Shown here: piece by piece, positions 36,601-46,345 of the stretch
Layout: the number at the start of each line of letters is the position of its first letter
Numbering within the stretch: the stretch's first letter is position 1
NCBI GenBank assembly: GCA_934047225.1
Contig: OW203988.1
Coordinates: 9,706,229 to 9,770,228, forward strand
Direction: 5' to 3'
DNA: 64,000 bases
DNA from: Ypsolopha sequella
Taxonomy: Eukaryota; Arthropoda; Insecta; Lepidoptera; Ypsolophidae
Program-made: the position numbers and the translations under genes
The notes under the pieces: generated by a model
The model's database searches: none
Seen by the model: only the letters and a program-made list of their open reading frames with translations
Told to the model about the DNA's origin: nothing

Positions 36601-38044
36601 CTATATAAAAGATGTCTGAGTATTCGGAAATTATCTTGTGTATTGAATTCTTTTCCTCATTGTTCAAATGTTCATCTCTGATTAGGTTGAGTACTTTCTC
36701 CTGTCTGTCTGATAAGCTAGTGAGTTGTTTGTCTGACTCAGAAGGATGTTCATTAAGATTATGTATTTGTTGTTCGCTAAATGAGTCAACATCAATGTTT
36801 GGAATGTCTATTATTTTGTCTACTTTGTTGGCGTTTACACAAGTAGTTAGGAATGAGTTGTTTTCGACATGGACTAAAGCATGAGGAATGATAACACCAG
36901 TGGTTAAGAATTGTTGATTTACAATAGCTACTCCGGATTTAATAGACTTTGTTGTACATTTGATTACTGTTTCGGATCTTTTATTCAAGGTTTGTTTTCC
37001 TTGAAGTTTTTCTTGTTTTTCTTCAAGGGAATGGAGTTTATATGTTTTATTATGAACACGCATTGTTTTTGACTGGACATAGATGTAGACATTATTTTTG
37101 GAAAGGAAATCATTCCCTAGAATGCCATCAGCTTTAATGTTTAAGTTAGCTACGTGAAATTTGAACTTTGGAAGGTCGTCTAGAGATAAGTTGGCTGTAC
37201 CGAAACTGCGAGTTGATGATTGTGTGCTGGAAATACCTACAATAGATACTACGTCGTTTTGGTTTATTTGTGAGGAGCCTATTTTATCTTTTCGGACTAT
37301 TGAAATTCCGGCTCCAGTATCTACCAGGAAAATAACGGGTTTGCCTTCGATATGGAAAGTACAATGAAGTAGGTTTACTGGTGGTACATCGTTTAAAGAA
37401 GATATATTGTATGATTGAATTGGGGATCGAGATTTCTGGGAATTGAGTTCTGACTGAGATTTTGTTTTGGGTTTGGATTTAGGCTTTGACTTAGATTTTG
37501 ACTTGGATTTCGAAGATTTAGTGATATTATTGAAATCACGGTTTTGGGACTGATTACCCTGTTCATGGATTTCACTTGATTTCGAGGATTCAGTAGATTT
37601 AAGGAAATCACGAGTTTGGGGCTGATTACCCTGTCCGTGGATTTCATTTTTTGATTTAAGAGATTCAGAGGATTTAGAGTGATCATGAGTTTGGGGCTGG
37701 CTACCCTGTCCATAGATTTGATTTCGAGATTTAAGAGATTCAGTGGATTTAAGAGATTCGGTAGTATTCGAGAAATCGGGAGTTTGAGTGGAAGCGTCTC
37801 TAAATTCAGTTTGCGTAGAAGCGTCTTTAAGTTGTCTCCGATAGACTGGTTTATTCATTTCTAAAGACGTATTACGTTTTTGTACCTCATGTATTTGATT
37901 TACTGAATTTAGTTTTGGTGGTGTATTTACCACTCGAATTGGGAATTCTCTGTCATGGGATATGCTTGAGTCTGGGTGATTGAGCAAGAGGCTAAAGCGG
38001 TTTCCGAGGAGTTGCTCATCTCGTCGGTCGCTGGCGAGTTTAAA
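33686..38044 (-). CDS. pol: Pol polyprotein: protease, reverse transcriptase, RNase H, integrase
   Basis: Processes the precursors, copies the RNA and inserts the DNA. Numbering from the TTG at 37987 (1,433 residues), a Ser/Lys-rich N-terminus with imperfect 28-residue repeats (about 76-157) precedes the protease DTGAG at 223-227. Reverse transcriptase has LVIDYR at 541-546 and YLDD at 641-644. RNase H has acidic residues D790, E829, D856 and D899. Integrase has an HHCC finger H1102/H1109/C1139/C1142, catalytic D1172, D1231 and E1267 with the usual 35-residue spacing, and a GPY/F-type module at about 1397-1401. The frame opens at 38047 and overlaps gag by about 120 nt in the -1 frame. There is no ATG at its start, and a TTTAAAC heptamer lies at 38038-38044, so translation as Gag-Pol by -1 frameshifting is expected. 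No inactivating change was seen. Confidence 0.95.
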   Translation of the reverse strand, partial: FKLASDRRDEQLLGNRFSLLLNHPDSSISHDREFPIRVVNTPPKLNSVNQIHEVQKRNTSLEMNKPVYRRQLKDASTQTEFRDASTQTPDFSNTTESLKSTESLKSRNQIYGQGSQPQTHDHSKSSESLKSKNEIHGQGNQPQTRDFLKSTESSKSSEIHEQGNQSQNRDFNNITKSSKSKSKSKSKPKSKPKTKSQSELNSQKSRSPIQSYNISSLNDVPPVNLLHCTFHIEGKPVIFLVDTGAGISIVRKDKIGSSQINQNDVVSIVGISSTQSSTRSFGTANLSLDDLPKFKFHVANLNIKADGILGNDFLSKNNVYIYVQSKTMRVHNKTYKLHSLEEKQEKLQGKQTLNKRSETVIKCTTKSIKSGVAIVNQQFLTTGVIIPHALVHVENNSFLTTCVNANKVDKIIDIPNIDVDSFSEQQIHNLNEHPSESDKQLTSLSDRQEKVLNLIRDEHLNNEEKNSIHKIISEYSDIFYIEGDHLSFSNHSKHHIRTTTDIPIHAKTYRFPRVHEQEVKNQVQKMLDEDIIQPSCSPWSSPLWVVPKKLDASGKQKWRLVIDYRKLNDITIGDSYPLPNITDILDKLGHSQYFTTLDLASGFHQLEVNPADIPKTAFTTPYGHYEYKRMPFGLKNAPATFQRTMDSVLMGIQGERCFVYLDDIVIFASSLQEHEEKLHEVFSRLRKYELKVQPDKCEFLRREVAYLGHIISNEGVKPNPVKIEAVKNFPTPKNCKDIKSFLGLAGYYRRFIENFSQITKPLTSLLKKEVPFIWGQTQENSFNKCKHLLTNPPILQYPDFTKEFILTTDASLHSIGAILSQGEIGKDLPIAYASRTLNKAETNYSTTEREMLAIVWAVKHFRPYLFGQNFTIVTDHQPLSYYMKITDPGSRLARWQFKLAGFQYKIVYKPGKNNTNADALSRPPISTTNIDLTNDDSTNQETPDHYLQANYEHFSDNSSYNFDTPNLKISPDRLLDSRHKNIFIPTSCELSDKNDLFNEAISLCSQVDPYLEKCKSLYDNDLLISDNKQNIVFGYSRPKHYDSWDSESYFKTLLNYLQKNDVKTLCIPDLKNDPTCKLQGNEQLHITAYLADTYECEITICQNTVKYPSQEQIPEILKSFHDEPLSGHRGIIETTRKIRSEYFWKGMTDDIKKYIDNCLDCQRSKIQRKTYKAPMVITTSSSEPFERVTIDLVSYSDITGDFNKYILTLQDDLTRFVQAYPIPDKQPVTIAKTLLIFCQHFGVPKRFHSDQGGEFVNNILKHLMKQLGCNHTLSTAYHPQTNGSLERFHAVLRDHIRIYHKRRNSNWDQIVPLAIMCHNTSVNQSTGFTPHELLFGYKPHSLYSAKDIREYTTNDYLNDFNERLKITREIAKRNVESMKDKAKERYDKSIKNVAKFNVGDKVMLQIPNPNNLDHKWEGPYNITRIGFNENYVINKTGRNYVVHANRLRPLHD

Positions 38045-38985
38045 TGATTAACGTTTTTCGGTGGAGCAGATAGAGCGCGTTGGTTTTGTGGGGCAGGTAG
38101 AGCGCGTTGATTTTGGTTATCTCGAAGATTATTATTGAACGCTCTCTTACGACAATCGGCAATTAAGTGCCCAGGTTTTTTGCAATAGTTGCACGTTTTT
38201 TGTTGCACTTGATTTGTGTTCGATGTTCCCTGCATTTGATTTGGGACGTTTGAGACTGTGTAACGGTTTGAATAGGTACTTGAATTATAAGATTTTTGTA
38301 CAGGTTTTGCAAGGTCTTTTGCATAGTGCTCAACGTGTTTAGGAGTTCTAGGTGGGGTTTGTTTGAACAGTGTTTGTCTTGCACTGTTCATTGCGCGTAT
38401 TTGATCTTCTTGGATAGCAAACCGCCCTGCTTCGGATAGCGTTGTAAAACCTTTAGTACGGAGCATTGTACCGATGTCGGGATAATTTAGTCCTATCTCG
38501 AACACTCTTAGAGCAGTTTCTTCAGTCGCCTTCATTCTACCTATCAACGAGTTGTCGTCAATTTCCGCGTTTAATTTTTCAATAATTTTTCCGCGACACA
38601 GATCTACTCTATGTAGATATTCGGTGATAGTTTCGGTTGCGAATTGGAACATTGATTGTAATTCAAGATTTAGGTGAGATATCGTCTTGACATTGGAAAA
38701 TTTTTCGATAAGGAATGATCGAAGGTCTCCCCAAGAAGCATACTGTTTACTATGCACATCCGATGCGTTTGTACCCACGATATTGTTTAGGGCATAGATT
38801 AAAAGGATTCGTTTCTGATTTTCTGATGCTAGTGAAAATGCTGAATCACATGATCTCGCGAATTTGTATACTTGACCGGGTTGATTTGTATCAAAATTTG
38901 GTATTAATTTTAGAAGCGTATTTATTTCTAGCGCCATTTCAGAATTTAAGTTAGGGTAGATTTCGTTTTTAATTTCTAAGGGCAT
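37927..38985 (-). CDS. gag: Gag polyprotein
   Basis: Structural protein of 352 residues from the ATG at 38985, the first in-frame methionine followed by soluble sequence. The same frame is open upstream to 39159 with a hydrophobic T-rich translation but no ATG, so I regard that part as leader. Near the C-terminus it carries one CCHC zinc knuckle, CNYCKKPGHLIADC (C-x2-C-x4-H-x4-C), for RNA binding. After it comes a Gln/Pro-rich tail reading ALPAPQNQRALSAPP. Its last 120 nt overlap the pol frame, and the slippery heptamer falls in codons His-Leu-Asn. The stop is TAA at 37927-37929. Confidence 0.9.
   Translation of the reverse strand: MPLEIKNEIYPNLNSEMALEINTLLKLIPNFDTNQPGQVYKFARSCDSAFSLASENQKRILLIYALNNIVGTNASDVHSKQYASWGDLRSFLIEKFSNVKTISHLNLELQSMFQFATETITEYLHRVDLCRGKIIEKLNAEIDDNSLIGRMKATEETALRVFEIGLNYPDIGTMLRTKGFTTLSEAGRFAIQEDQIRAMNSARQTLFKQTPPRTPKHVEHYAKDLAKPVQKSYNSSTYSNRYTVSNVPNQMQGTSNTNQVQQKTCNYCKKPGHLIADCRKRAFNNNLRDNQNQRALPAPQNQRALSAPPKNVNHLNSPATDEMSNSSETALASCSITQTQAYPMTENSQFEW
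38004..38044 (-). promoter_or_regulatory. Predicted -1 ribosomal frameshift site
   Basis: The minus-strand heptamer TTTAAAC (38038-38044) is in the gag frame as T-TTA-AAC, a canonical X-XXY-YYZ slippery sequence. After a 10-nt spacer, CCGACGAG (38020-38027) can pair with CTCCTCGG (38004-38011), with one mismatch, across an 8-nt loop. Slipping back one base enters the pol frame just after its last upstream stop. Confidence 0.75.
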
Positions 38986-39172
38986 GAGTTTCGTAGAGAT
39001 ATGCGATTTGAGATTTATATATAATATGTGAATATAAGCACAGTGATATAATGGAAACACAGATAATATGGAACACAGTAAAATAGAATAACACAATAAC
39101 ACAGGAATAGAAAACACAATGAAATGGAAATGGAATACACAGAGGAATCGAGCAAACAAGTTTAGCCACTTA

Positions 39173-39179
39173 CCAACAT
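39173..39179 (-). promoter_or_regulatory. Candidate env splice donor with adjacent ATG
   Basis: The minus strand reads ATGTTG followed by GTAAGTG in the leader, about 190 nt before the gag ATG. GTAAGT is a strong donor consensus. In unspliced RNA the ATG opens a frame of five codons. In spliced RNA it could supply the start for env, since one acceptor candidate (exon from 33614) is in phase. This is inferred from consensus only. Confidence 0.5.
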
Positions 39180-39295
39180 AATAATATTATTTTAATTTGC
39201 ATGGTTTCGGCAAATCTTTATTAAAGCCCTCCGGGCACCGTCCAGGTCCTTTTGGCGATGTTTGTCCTAGGTCCTGATCGTTTCGATTTGACTAT

Positions 39296-39313
39296 ATCCT
39301 ACCGACTGCGCCA
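39296..39313 (-). other. Primer binding site, tRNA-Ser
   Basis: One nucleotide inside the 5' LTR, 18 nt are complementary to the 3' end of an insect tRNA-Ser including CCA. The plus strand reads ATCCTACCGACTGCGCCA, matching the tRNA tail as I remember it from Drosophila. tRNA-Ser priming is known for several errantivirus relatives such as 17.6 and 297. Confidence 0.85.
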
Positions 39314-39314
39314 A

Positions 39315-39643
39315 TGTAAGATATTGGAAGCAGAAAACTTGTTTTTTAAAAAACAATTATATTTTTATTTAGATTATTACAAGAGTTCTCACTGTGGAGA
39401 CTGGAATTAGAATGAATATAATAATAGGGAGTTTGGGTTTTATACCCTTACTCTTATCGCTTATGACTAACAGAATGTTCTGACTAACTTAACTAACTTA
39501 GTGACTAAGAGATTACAATTTGAGAAAGTAGAAGATAGTAAATGTTATCTTCGACGGAAGTTGTTATCGTCAGTTTAAGGTCTAATATTAATGACTAATG
39601 TTAACAGAGGTATGCTATGACTAGTTGTGTAGGGTACGTAACA
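39315..39643 (-). repeat. 5' LTR
   Basis: 329 bp, TG...CA ends, identical to the 3' LTR. A TATA box (minus-strand TATAAAA) is at 39438-39444. Poly(A) signal AATAAA is at 39364-39369. Transcription would start downstream of the TATA box and run toward lower coordinates. Confidence 0.95.
39438..39444 (-). promoter_or_regulatory. LTR TATA box
   Basis: GGGTATAAAACCC on the minus strand is the only good TATA element in the LTR. About 75 bp separate it from the poly(A) signal, consistent with a short R region. Confidence 0.7.
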
Positions 39644-39647
39644 CCGA

Positions 39648-40700
39648 CACTTTATCCAATTGATTAACTTATCTACTAATAAATTGAGTAAAAAGAAATG
39701 CGTAAAAACTGTCGCGAACCAATGAAACGTGTCTACAGGGAAATAAACGTAGTAGGTAAATACTTAATGGAATCGCAACCTACTTTCAATAAGATGAAAA
39801 TATAATTTAAAAGGAAATGAGCACTCAAGGATAATTTAATTTAAAATACTTACGCGAACTGACTTTTAAAGGCTAAATTGAATTATAGGTCGATTCACAA
39901 AAGCTGGCACGAATGGAATGAATGAGTGAATGATAGTATCTATGTATGTACCACAAAATGGTTACATACTGGGTGATTGAATAAGATAGATATGTAATAT
40001 AAGATAGTAATGGTGTTTTTTGACAAACGAGTTTTGCAGTATAAATTTTTGAAAAAAGTATATGTCATATTTCACTTTTTGATATTAACATGGGGTCTCA
40101 TCGCCTAGCAAGTACTTTTGTTTCTTTTCTGTATCAACAGATGGCACTACGTGTAAAAGTTAATAAATTATAAATTTTTAAATTGACAAATTGCACATTT
40201 CAAAAGTTTATTATCACAAAATTGTTTTCTTTTTTTAATCGTAAGAATTATATATTATGATAACATTTTTGTACCATTAAAACCAAAATAATAAAACTAC
40301 TTCACTTAAGAACTACCAAAAGTAACAAATAAGAAAAAATTAAAACCGAAATTCATTAACTTTCCACTAAAGTCTGGGATGGCTTGCTTCGTCCCACTTC
40401 ACTCCGCTTTGTGTTGTTTTAGCGAAACATAATGGAACAAAACTAACCTACTTTCACTCGAAGCACTTCACCCTAAGATAAACTAGTTTTGAATTACATT
40501 AACTTTACATGAATTAGTTTAACTAAGTTTTCATTCTTGTATTTTTTTGTATTTCTCGCTATGTTTTGAAAACAACTCAATTAAGTGAAACAGTTTGTTC
40601 TTTTTTCCTTCTAATACGTTTACATTTTAGTTATATAGTATTTTATCTACACTCATATCGTAAAATTATTTGATTTATAACGAAATCCATCGCTTTGGAT
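39648..40700. other. AT-rich flank of the LTR element, no gene seen
   Basis: Short frames only. The DNA next to CCGA continues the sequence left of 31,824, giving a plausible empty site. Confidence 0.4.
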
Positions 40701-40702
40701 AC

Positions 40703-40835
40703 TCTAAATATTATTACAGGGCATTACAAGAAAGAAAAGATCAATTAGAAACAAATCGAAAGACAAATATTTTGAATGAAGATTTGTTTCTTATTCATCT
40801 ATTCTATCTTGTAATACACTCTAATAATATTTAGA
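40703..40835. mobile_element. Small inverted-repeat element
   Basis: TCTAAATATTATTA at the left and TAATAATATTTAGA at the right continue into about 38-bp imperfect arms (ATTACAAGA against TCTTGTAAT). Total length is 133 bp. Confidence 0.65.
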
Positions 40836-41095
40836 CACATCGTAAAACCTTATTATGAATGAAAAGATAATGAATATGATATACTATATTTACGTATAGC
40901 CCTTTGTTTTCTTAAGAAAATAACTCTTGAATTAAAAAAAAGTGTGCGGTCTTTTATTGTCTATGGCGCACTGTTACTAGAGCCCTAGCTCCGAAATAGG
41001 GAATGGTTCGATTGGGTTCGAACGATAGACGAACTCGTGACCGAGTCCTTTGTCTTACATGCGCGTTGAGACTGCTGGATTTTGGCGCCATAATT

Positions 41096-41839
41096 TACAC
41101 AATTAATTTATTATTTAATCTGTTTTTCTTGGTCAAAAGTTTTATTCTGGACGAAACTGTCTGACAGCGGTGATACTGACACAATAAAAGACGACTAATC
41201 TTTTACCAGCAAAATTAAAAAAGCTACACGATAAAAAGTTATCAAGATCTTATAGATGGGAAAAATTAAATCAGTTTAATAAAGTATTGTATGAAACTGC
41301 ACATAACTAGTATTAAAACACTCGTGTTTTATTAACCCCTGCTGCTATGTACCAGTTTCATAAACTACTATTATGTATAACACATTTCATTAAGCATCTT
41401 TTGCTTATATTTGAATGAGTATTAAATAATTGAATGAATGAATGAATTGACACTTAATTGTACACAAAAGACAATTAATTTATTATTTAATCTATTTTTC
41501 TTGGTCTAAAGTTTTATTCTGGACGAAACTGTCTGACAGCGGTGATACTGACACAATAAAAGACGACTAATCTTTTACCAGCAAAATTAAAAAAGCTACA
41601 CGATATAAAGTTATCAAGATCTTATAGATGGGAAAAATTAAATCAGTTTAATAAAGTATTGTATGAAACTGCACATAACTAGTATTAAAACACTCGTGTT
41701 TTATTAACCCCTGCTGCTATGTACCAGTTTCATAAACTACTATTATGTATAACACATTTCATTAAGCATCTTTTGCTTATATTTGAATGAGTATTAAATA
41801 ATTGAATGAATGAATGAATTGACACATAATTGTACACAA
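41096..41839. repeat. 372-bp tandem duplication
   Basis: Two adjacent units offset by exactly 372 bp (for example ACGAAACTGTCTGACAGCGG at 41151 and 41523). They differ at only a handful of positions. Each unit ends with (GAAT)n and CACAAAAGACA. No frame runs through it. Confidence 0.95.
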
Positions 41840-42290
41840 AAGACATTTAAAAAGAAAAAAAGATTTTTGAAAATACAATTTAGTACAAAGGCAATATTGT
41901 TTGTACAATAATATACTCGTAATACATTACGCGAGCATATATAGTTTAATGTCAAAGTTGTGTTATTTTATGCATTGCTTCATTGCTTTGTAAACTATCC
42001 TGAACAATAACTTTAAAGCCTGTTTATAAAAAGGGTACCTGGAGAGGACTGAGGTAATTAAAACTAAGCGAAGTGACAGTTGAGACCTAAAAGGACGATG
42101 CCTGAAGGGCACAATGAGCATTAAGGCCAGAGCCGTCAACCGCAACCAGGTATTCAGCTGAGTACCTTTGTTTTATTTAGAAGAGAAATCCTATTATTTG
42201 AAAATAAGTAAGTCAAATGTTTTTTCCACACAATGTGAAAGCTACTTCAGCCGCTTTAGCGTATCCATAGTGGTGATGATACGTATTTTT

Positions 42291-42798
42291 TTGGGGTTCC
42301 GTACCTCGAAATGAAAAAACGAACCTTTAAGAGGATCGCTTGCTTGTCCATCTGTCTGTCAAGACCCTTTTGCTCGGCTCCCGTATGAGATATCAAGTTG
42401 AAACTGATACCTCCTACAAAATTTTACGGCCCCATTGCCCTGAAAAAAAAAATCAAGCTTCTAACTCGACGCGAAAAAAAGTTATTGCACTTTACATAAT
42501 TTTTACACTCACAGGTGAATCGAAACCTATAGGGCACTTCCAGTTGACTTAGAAACTTGAAATTTCGTTTACAGGTAGGTCTCATAGCAAAAATGTAGGG
42601 AAAAAATCTAAATATCACCAATATTTAATTATTTAAGAAATACATAGAGTTTAATAGATCATAAATGTCAAGTTAAGTGGTCTCTAATAACTCCAAGTGG
42701 AATTATTTTCCATGTTTTTAGGGCTCTGTATCCGTATTGTGTGGTGATATGGAATTCTTTGTGTGCGAGTTTGACACGCAATTGGCCTTTTTTTTTTT
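42291..42798 (+). repeat. SINE-like repeat (GGTTCCGTACC family), divergent long copy
   Basis: It starts GGGGTTCCGTACCTCG, contains GCTTGTCCATCTGTCTGTC, and ends GTGCGAGTTTGACACGCAAT then TGGCCTTTTT. The signature palindrome is eroded. Confidence 0.65.
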
Positions 42799-43500
42799 CA
42801 TTGCTGTACTGAGAGTCGCGGGCCTCCTCTAGTCATAGATAGATAAAGACTGAGCTAAAACATTTTCCCCTTTCCATAATTCACCACCTCAGGGTTCAGA
42901 AATGACTTATTAATTCAATATCGCCCTGCGCTTAGCAAACAAGCGCTTCAGAACGGAACTATTTCAGGCAACAATTGATAATTTCAGAGCGAGGTCACAT
43001 CTGCCCGTGGTGCCTGCATTGCAAGGTCTGCAAGGACACAAACTAAATCTATCTAGCATAAATTCTGAACACGTCCACTTTATCAATTTATAACGACGCG
43101 GGGACATGCAGCAACGAATTTATGAAATAGATTACCCGTACCATAAAACGAATTTGTGAAAATGAGTGGATCAAAAATTTTAATCAAATTGTTCTTAATG
43201 AAAGTCTGGCATTCAAGAGAAACGCAGAAAAGTTCTGCAAAATTATTTCAATCGACACCTAAAGTTTCAGTGAAACAGTAGAAAGTGCAGAACTGCACGG
43301 CTGAATGAATTTTAATGGACAACTCCCTCGAAGATAGCGGCCAACTTGGTCTCCGATCTTGTTCTGAGAAAAATGTAATTTAAAAGTTTACACATAAGAA
43401 GAAATACTTTAAGCAGTATACTGTAATTTGTTTTTTATGAAACCACATTCTATACGAGATACAAAAAAAAATTTTTTGCTCGATATATTTTTTCATTGTT

Positions 43501-43924
43501 TTAAGGCGTTACGGAAAAAAATCGACAATTTCAGAACTTCTATATCTACTTCGGTAAATAATGTATAATTTTGAAAAAATAATATATTATTTTTGAAATC
43601 TTCCTCTAGGGATCTGTTAAGACAGAAACGCGAATGGAGAATTTCGGCTTGATAGAAATATTTATTGAAATGAGGTCTTTATCGACACCAATTCTCCTGG
43701 TTTGATAATTTAGAATGACATATGGACTGCAATTATATTTTATTAGATGGGTTTTAACAGTATCTAGGACCTGGTAAAACGAAATTTTGATAGAATTTTT
43801 AGTACACTTTATATTAATAAAAAAGCGACTTTTGCTACTTTTCCACGAATCCGTCCCTCTCGCACTGAGGGTTTTTTCGCATATGGAGTAACAGGGACGC
43901 TAAATATTTTACATATCGCCTTAA
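43501..43924 (-). mobile_element. TTAA-flanked MITE, family E subtype 2 copy 1
   Basis: TTAA at 43501-43504 and 43921-43924, with GGCG at the left and CGCC at the right just inside. It shares the CTCGCACTGAGGGTTTTTTC block (inverted) with 59704-60094. Confidence 0.75.
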
Positions 43925-44929
43925 TAATAAATAATCCAACCATCAGCCTGTTTCGCCCACTGGTGCCCTTACTCACAAATGCTGGGCAGGCGGGTTGGTG
44001 TCGAGCCCGGCATCAGCTAAAATTCCTAAAATGTTGGATGCCCATATCGTTAATTTTCAATTTCCCAAAATTTTGACTATTTTGGGAATTCAACATATTT
44101 CTAATTCAACATTATAGGAATTTAACATCATGTTCCTAAACGAAAAAAGTTTATAAGATAAATCCTAGCCACGAAATGGACTGCGGTCTATTGTTTTACT
44201 ATTGTTTTTATCGTCTCCCATATTGCAATAAGGTAATTACAATTGACCGATGTTATAATATCACATTATAACACCGCAACTCTGCGCTGTGATTGGCCAA
44301 ATTTATTATAACACCACTAGACAACCAATCATAAGCGATTACTGTCTGTCTTAATTTCTTAAGCCTCGCCCTCTTAACACTCTCTCGCTACTGATTAGTC
44401 TCAGGCATCTACATACATTCTATGGGCTCAGGGTATCATGACGAGTATCACTACAGTATCATGACGAGTGTTCTTTTTCTCATTTTTCGTGAAATTGTTT
44501 TTGATCGTCGTAGATAAGGTATTCTGTGCAACTGGACATAATTAGACATTGGGACACTCGTGCAAGTCTATTACGAAACGAACTCGCTTCCCAATGTCTC
44601 ACACTATGTCACAGTTGCAAAAAATACTATTGAGGGTTTACGTTTTTGACTTAAAAACCTATCCATATAGCTACAACAGTTGCAACTGGTGACCCCGACG
44701 CACAGTGAAACGTCAATATATTGATTTATTTCATTTATTAAGGCCGGTTAGCTACGTTGTGTATAGTAACTATGCCATATGGGGTAACAGTGTAATTTGG
44801 GGCTACAAAGTCTACTATTGACGTAAAGAACATTGAATAGCAATCTTATAAACTCGTAAACCTTCAACCAGCACAACATTTTTATCGTATGAGAAATGAG
44901 CATTTTTATATAATGGACACAATTACAAG

Positions 44930-45825
44930 TACGAACGAATAAGAATCTACTATAAAAATTAAATTAAACCTATCCAAAGTAAAATTTAAAAAATTGTTGT
45001 CGCTGCCGCATAGCAGGGTGCCCAAGACGCTAGCCGCGTTGCCGCGATGCATGGCCAAGCTAATGCGTTGGCCAAAATAAGCTCCAGCTCTTGGGTCACC
45101 TGACACGTCAACAAAGCGCGACGAAATTTGCTGGAATGCTCATCGCGCCACTGGAACCCATGGCCCGAACGTTTCCACGCCAAACGGCACAAACATACAG
45201 CCTTCACTGAGAGCTGTAAATTTGCGCCGCTTGTTGCGCTCAGCCGTTGCTGCCGCCGCGCCAGCTGTGACGGCGGTCGAATGGATATAGAACGCAGCCA
45301 GCGTGTCGACGCAGGTCGCATCCCACATCAGGGAACGACCGTTTTGCCAAAGAATAAACGTCATCTCGTCGGGCCTCTTGCCATCGTCACGCGCAAGTCC
45401 TTTCGGCTCTGAAATAGCCGGCACGTTGACAGTGGAAAAGGCCCTCCGTATGACGTCATTTACGTATATACTAGCGTGGCGGGAGATACGGCCGTCACTG
45501 CGCTGCCATGACAGGCCATGGTGTCCGAGTTCGTCAACGGTCATGCCACACTGGCAGCTATTAGGTGCCTTTTGAAAAAGTTGTTCAAGAAGCGTGCCCA
45601 AGAATGCTGATGGTGTAGCGTACCAGACCAGACTCCCGTTCGCCGGAGGCAAGGAGACGAACACGGTCAGCGGGATTGGTAGCAGTATCCAAAAAGGGTT
45701 TTCGCACTTTCTCGCAGAGCGGGTCGTCCCATAATGTTTGGGAAGTCAAAACGATGCGTAGATCTCGACCAGGACAAACAAGCCTCCAGGCTTCCCTGGC
45801 CTCCGTCAAGCACGACACGACGCCT
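44930..45825 (-). pseudogene. Frameshifted C-terminal region of a retroelement polyprotein
   Basis: Three minus-strand frames read in sequence give one recognisable protein end. A piece with DPLCEKVRKPF and ADRVRLLASGERESG (about 45818-45640) is followed after a frame change by SAFLGTLLEQLF, CQCG, LGHHGLS, GRISRH, DGKRPDEM and MWDATCVDT (about 45630-45170). After another change it continues with DPRAGAYFGQRISLAMHRGNAASVLGTL (about 45100-45020). The C-x-C...HHGLS...H cluster and RPD...WD residues are consistent with a zinc-binding plus PD-(D/E)XK-like endonuclease tail of a non-LTR element, but I cannot name the clade. It is 5' truncated beside the DIRS element. Confidence 0.65.
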
Positions 45826-45855
45826 ATTTATTAATGTTTACTTACCGCTATACTA

Positions 45856-46053
45856 AATAGAGAGTTTTAACAAACAATAAAACTTACCTATTATTTATTC
45901 TTCAATATCCGGAATCCATCTTTGAGTCAAGCACCTATCTTTCGGCCGGAAGTAGGCCCAGCTAACACCCCTCTCCTGCGACATCAGCGCCCTCACCGGA
46001 AGTTTTGTTACAAGTATGGCGGGCGCTGAGCGCATGGTCTTTCTTCATTATAG
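45856..46053 (-). repeat. DIRS 3' inverted terminal repeat with 3' extension
   Basis: 45902-46053 is identical to the complement of 50492-50643. The outer 46 bp (45856-45901) are specific to this end, as in DIRS elements whose two terminal repeats have different outer flanks. Confidence 0.9.
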
Positions 46054-46083
46054 TACTCAAGATGCACCAGGTAGAGATTACCT

Positions 46084-46183
46084 GGATTCCGGATATTGAA
46101 GAATAAATAATAGGTAAGTTTTATTGTTTGTTAAAACTCTCTATTATTTGTTTCGTATCAATATCCGGAATCCATCTTTGAGT
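46084..46183. repeat. DIRS internal complementary region
   Basis: The plus strand reads as the element's 3' end joined directly to its 5' end, overlapping at TATT (46142-46145). It would act as the template that aligns both ends when a circle is formed in the DIRS replication model. Confidence 0.92.
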
Positions 46184-46345
46184 GACGTGTTTGTTATCTC
46201 CTGGTGTTGTATATAATATGCATGTATGTATGTACGACGCTATAATGTGTAGAGACAAGTAATTAAAATTACTGTTGATGCTGAAAATTGTATATATATG
46301 CAATGTAGGTGGATAATATGTTACATTTCAATACAAAAATTAAAT

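Larger units (their letters stand above)
31828..39643 (-). mobile_element. Complete errantivirus-like Ty3/gypsy LTR retrotransposon
   Basis: A 7,816-bp element on the minus strand, bounded by two identical 329-bp LTRs that begin TG and end CA. It is flanked by the 4-bp direct repeat CCGA (31824-31827 and 39644-39647). It contains, in order, a tRNA-Ser primer binding site, gag, pol in the -1 frame, a partial env and a polypurine tract. All enzymatic motifs of pol are intact. The order LTR-gag-pro-RT-RNaseH-int-env-LTR and F-type Env remnant place it with insect endogenous retroviruses (Metaviridae, errantivirus group). Identity of the LTRs means recent insertion. Env lacks its first half, so it probably behaves as an intracellular retrotransposon. 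Confidence 0.95.

Noticed and set aside
38986..39159. Hydrophobic N-terminal extension of Gag as a signal peptide
   Set aside because: No ATG in that frame; a neighbouring frame is equally hydrophobic because the DNA is T-rich, and a good ATG at 38985 starts normal Gag sequence.
40960..41100. A tRNA gene
   Set aside because: A GTTCGAACC B-box-like sequence is present, but no cloverleaf or CCA-end acceptor pairing could be drawn.
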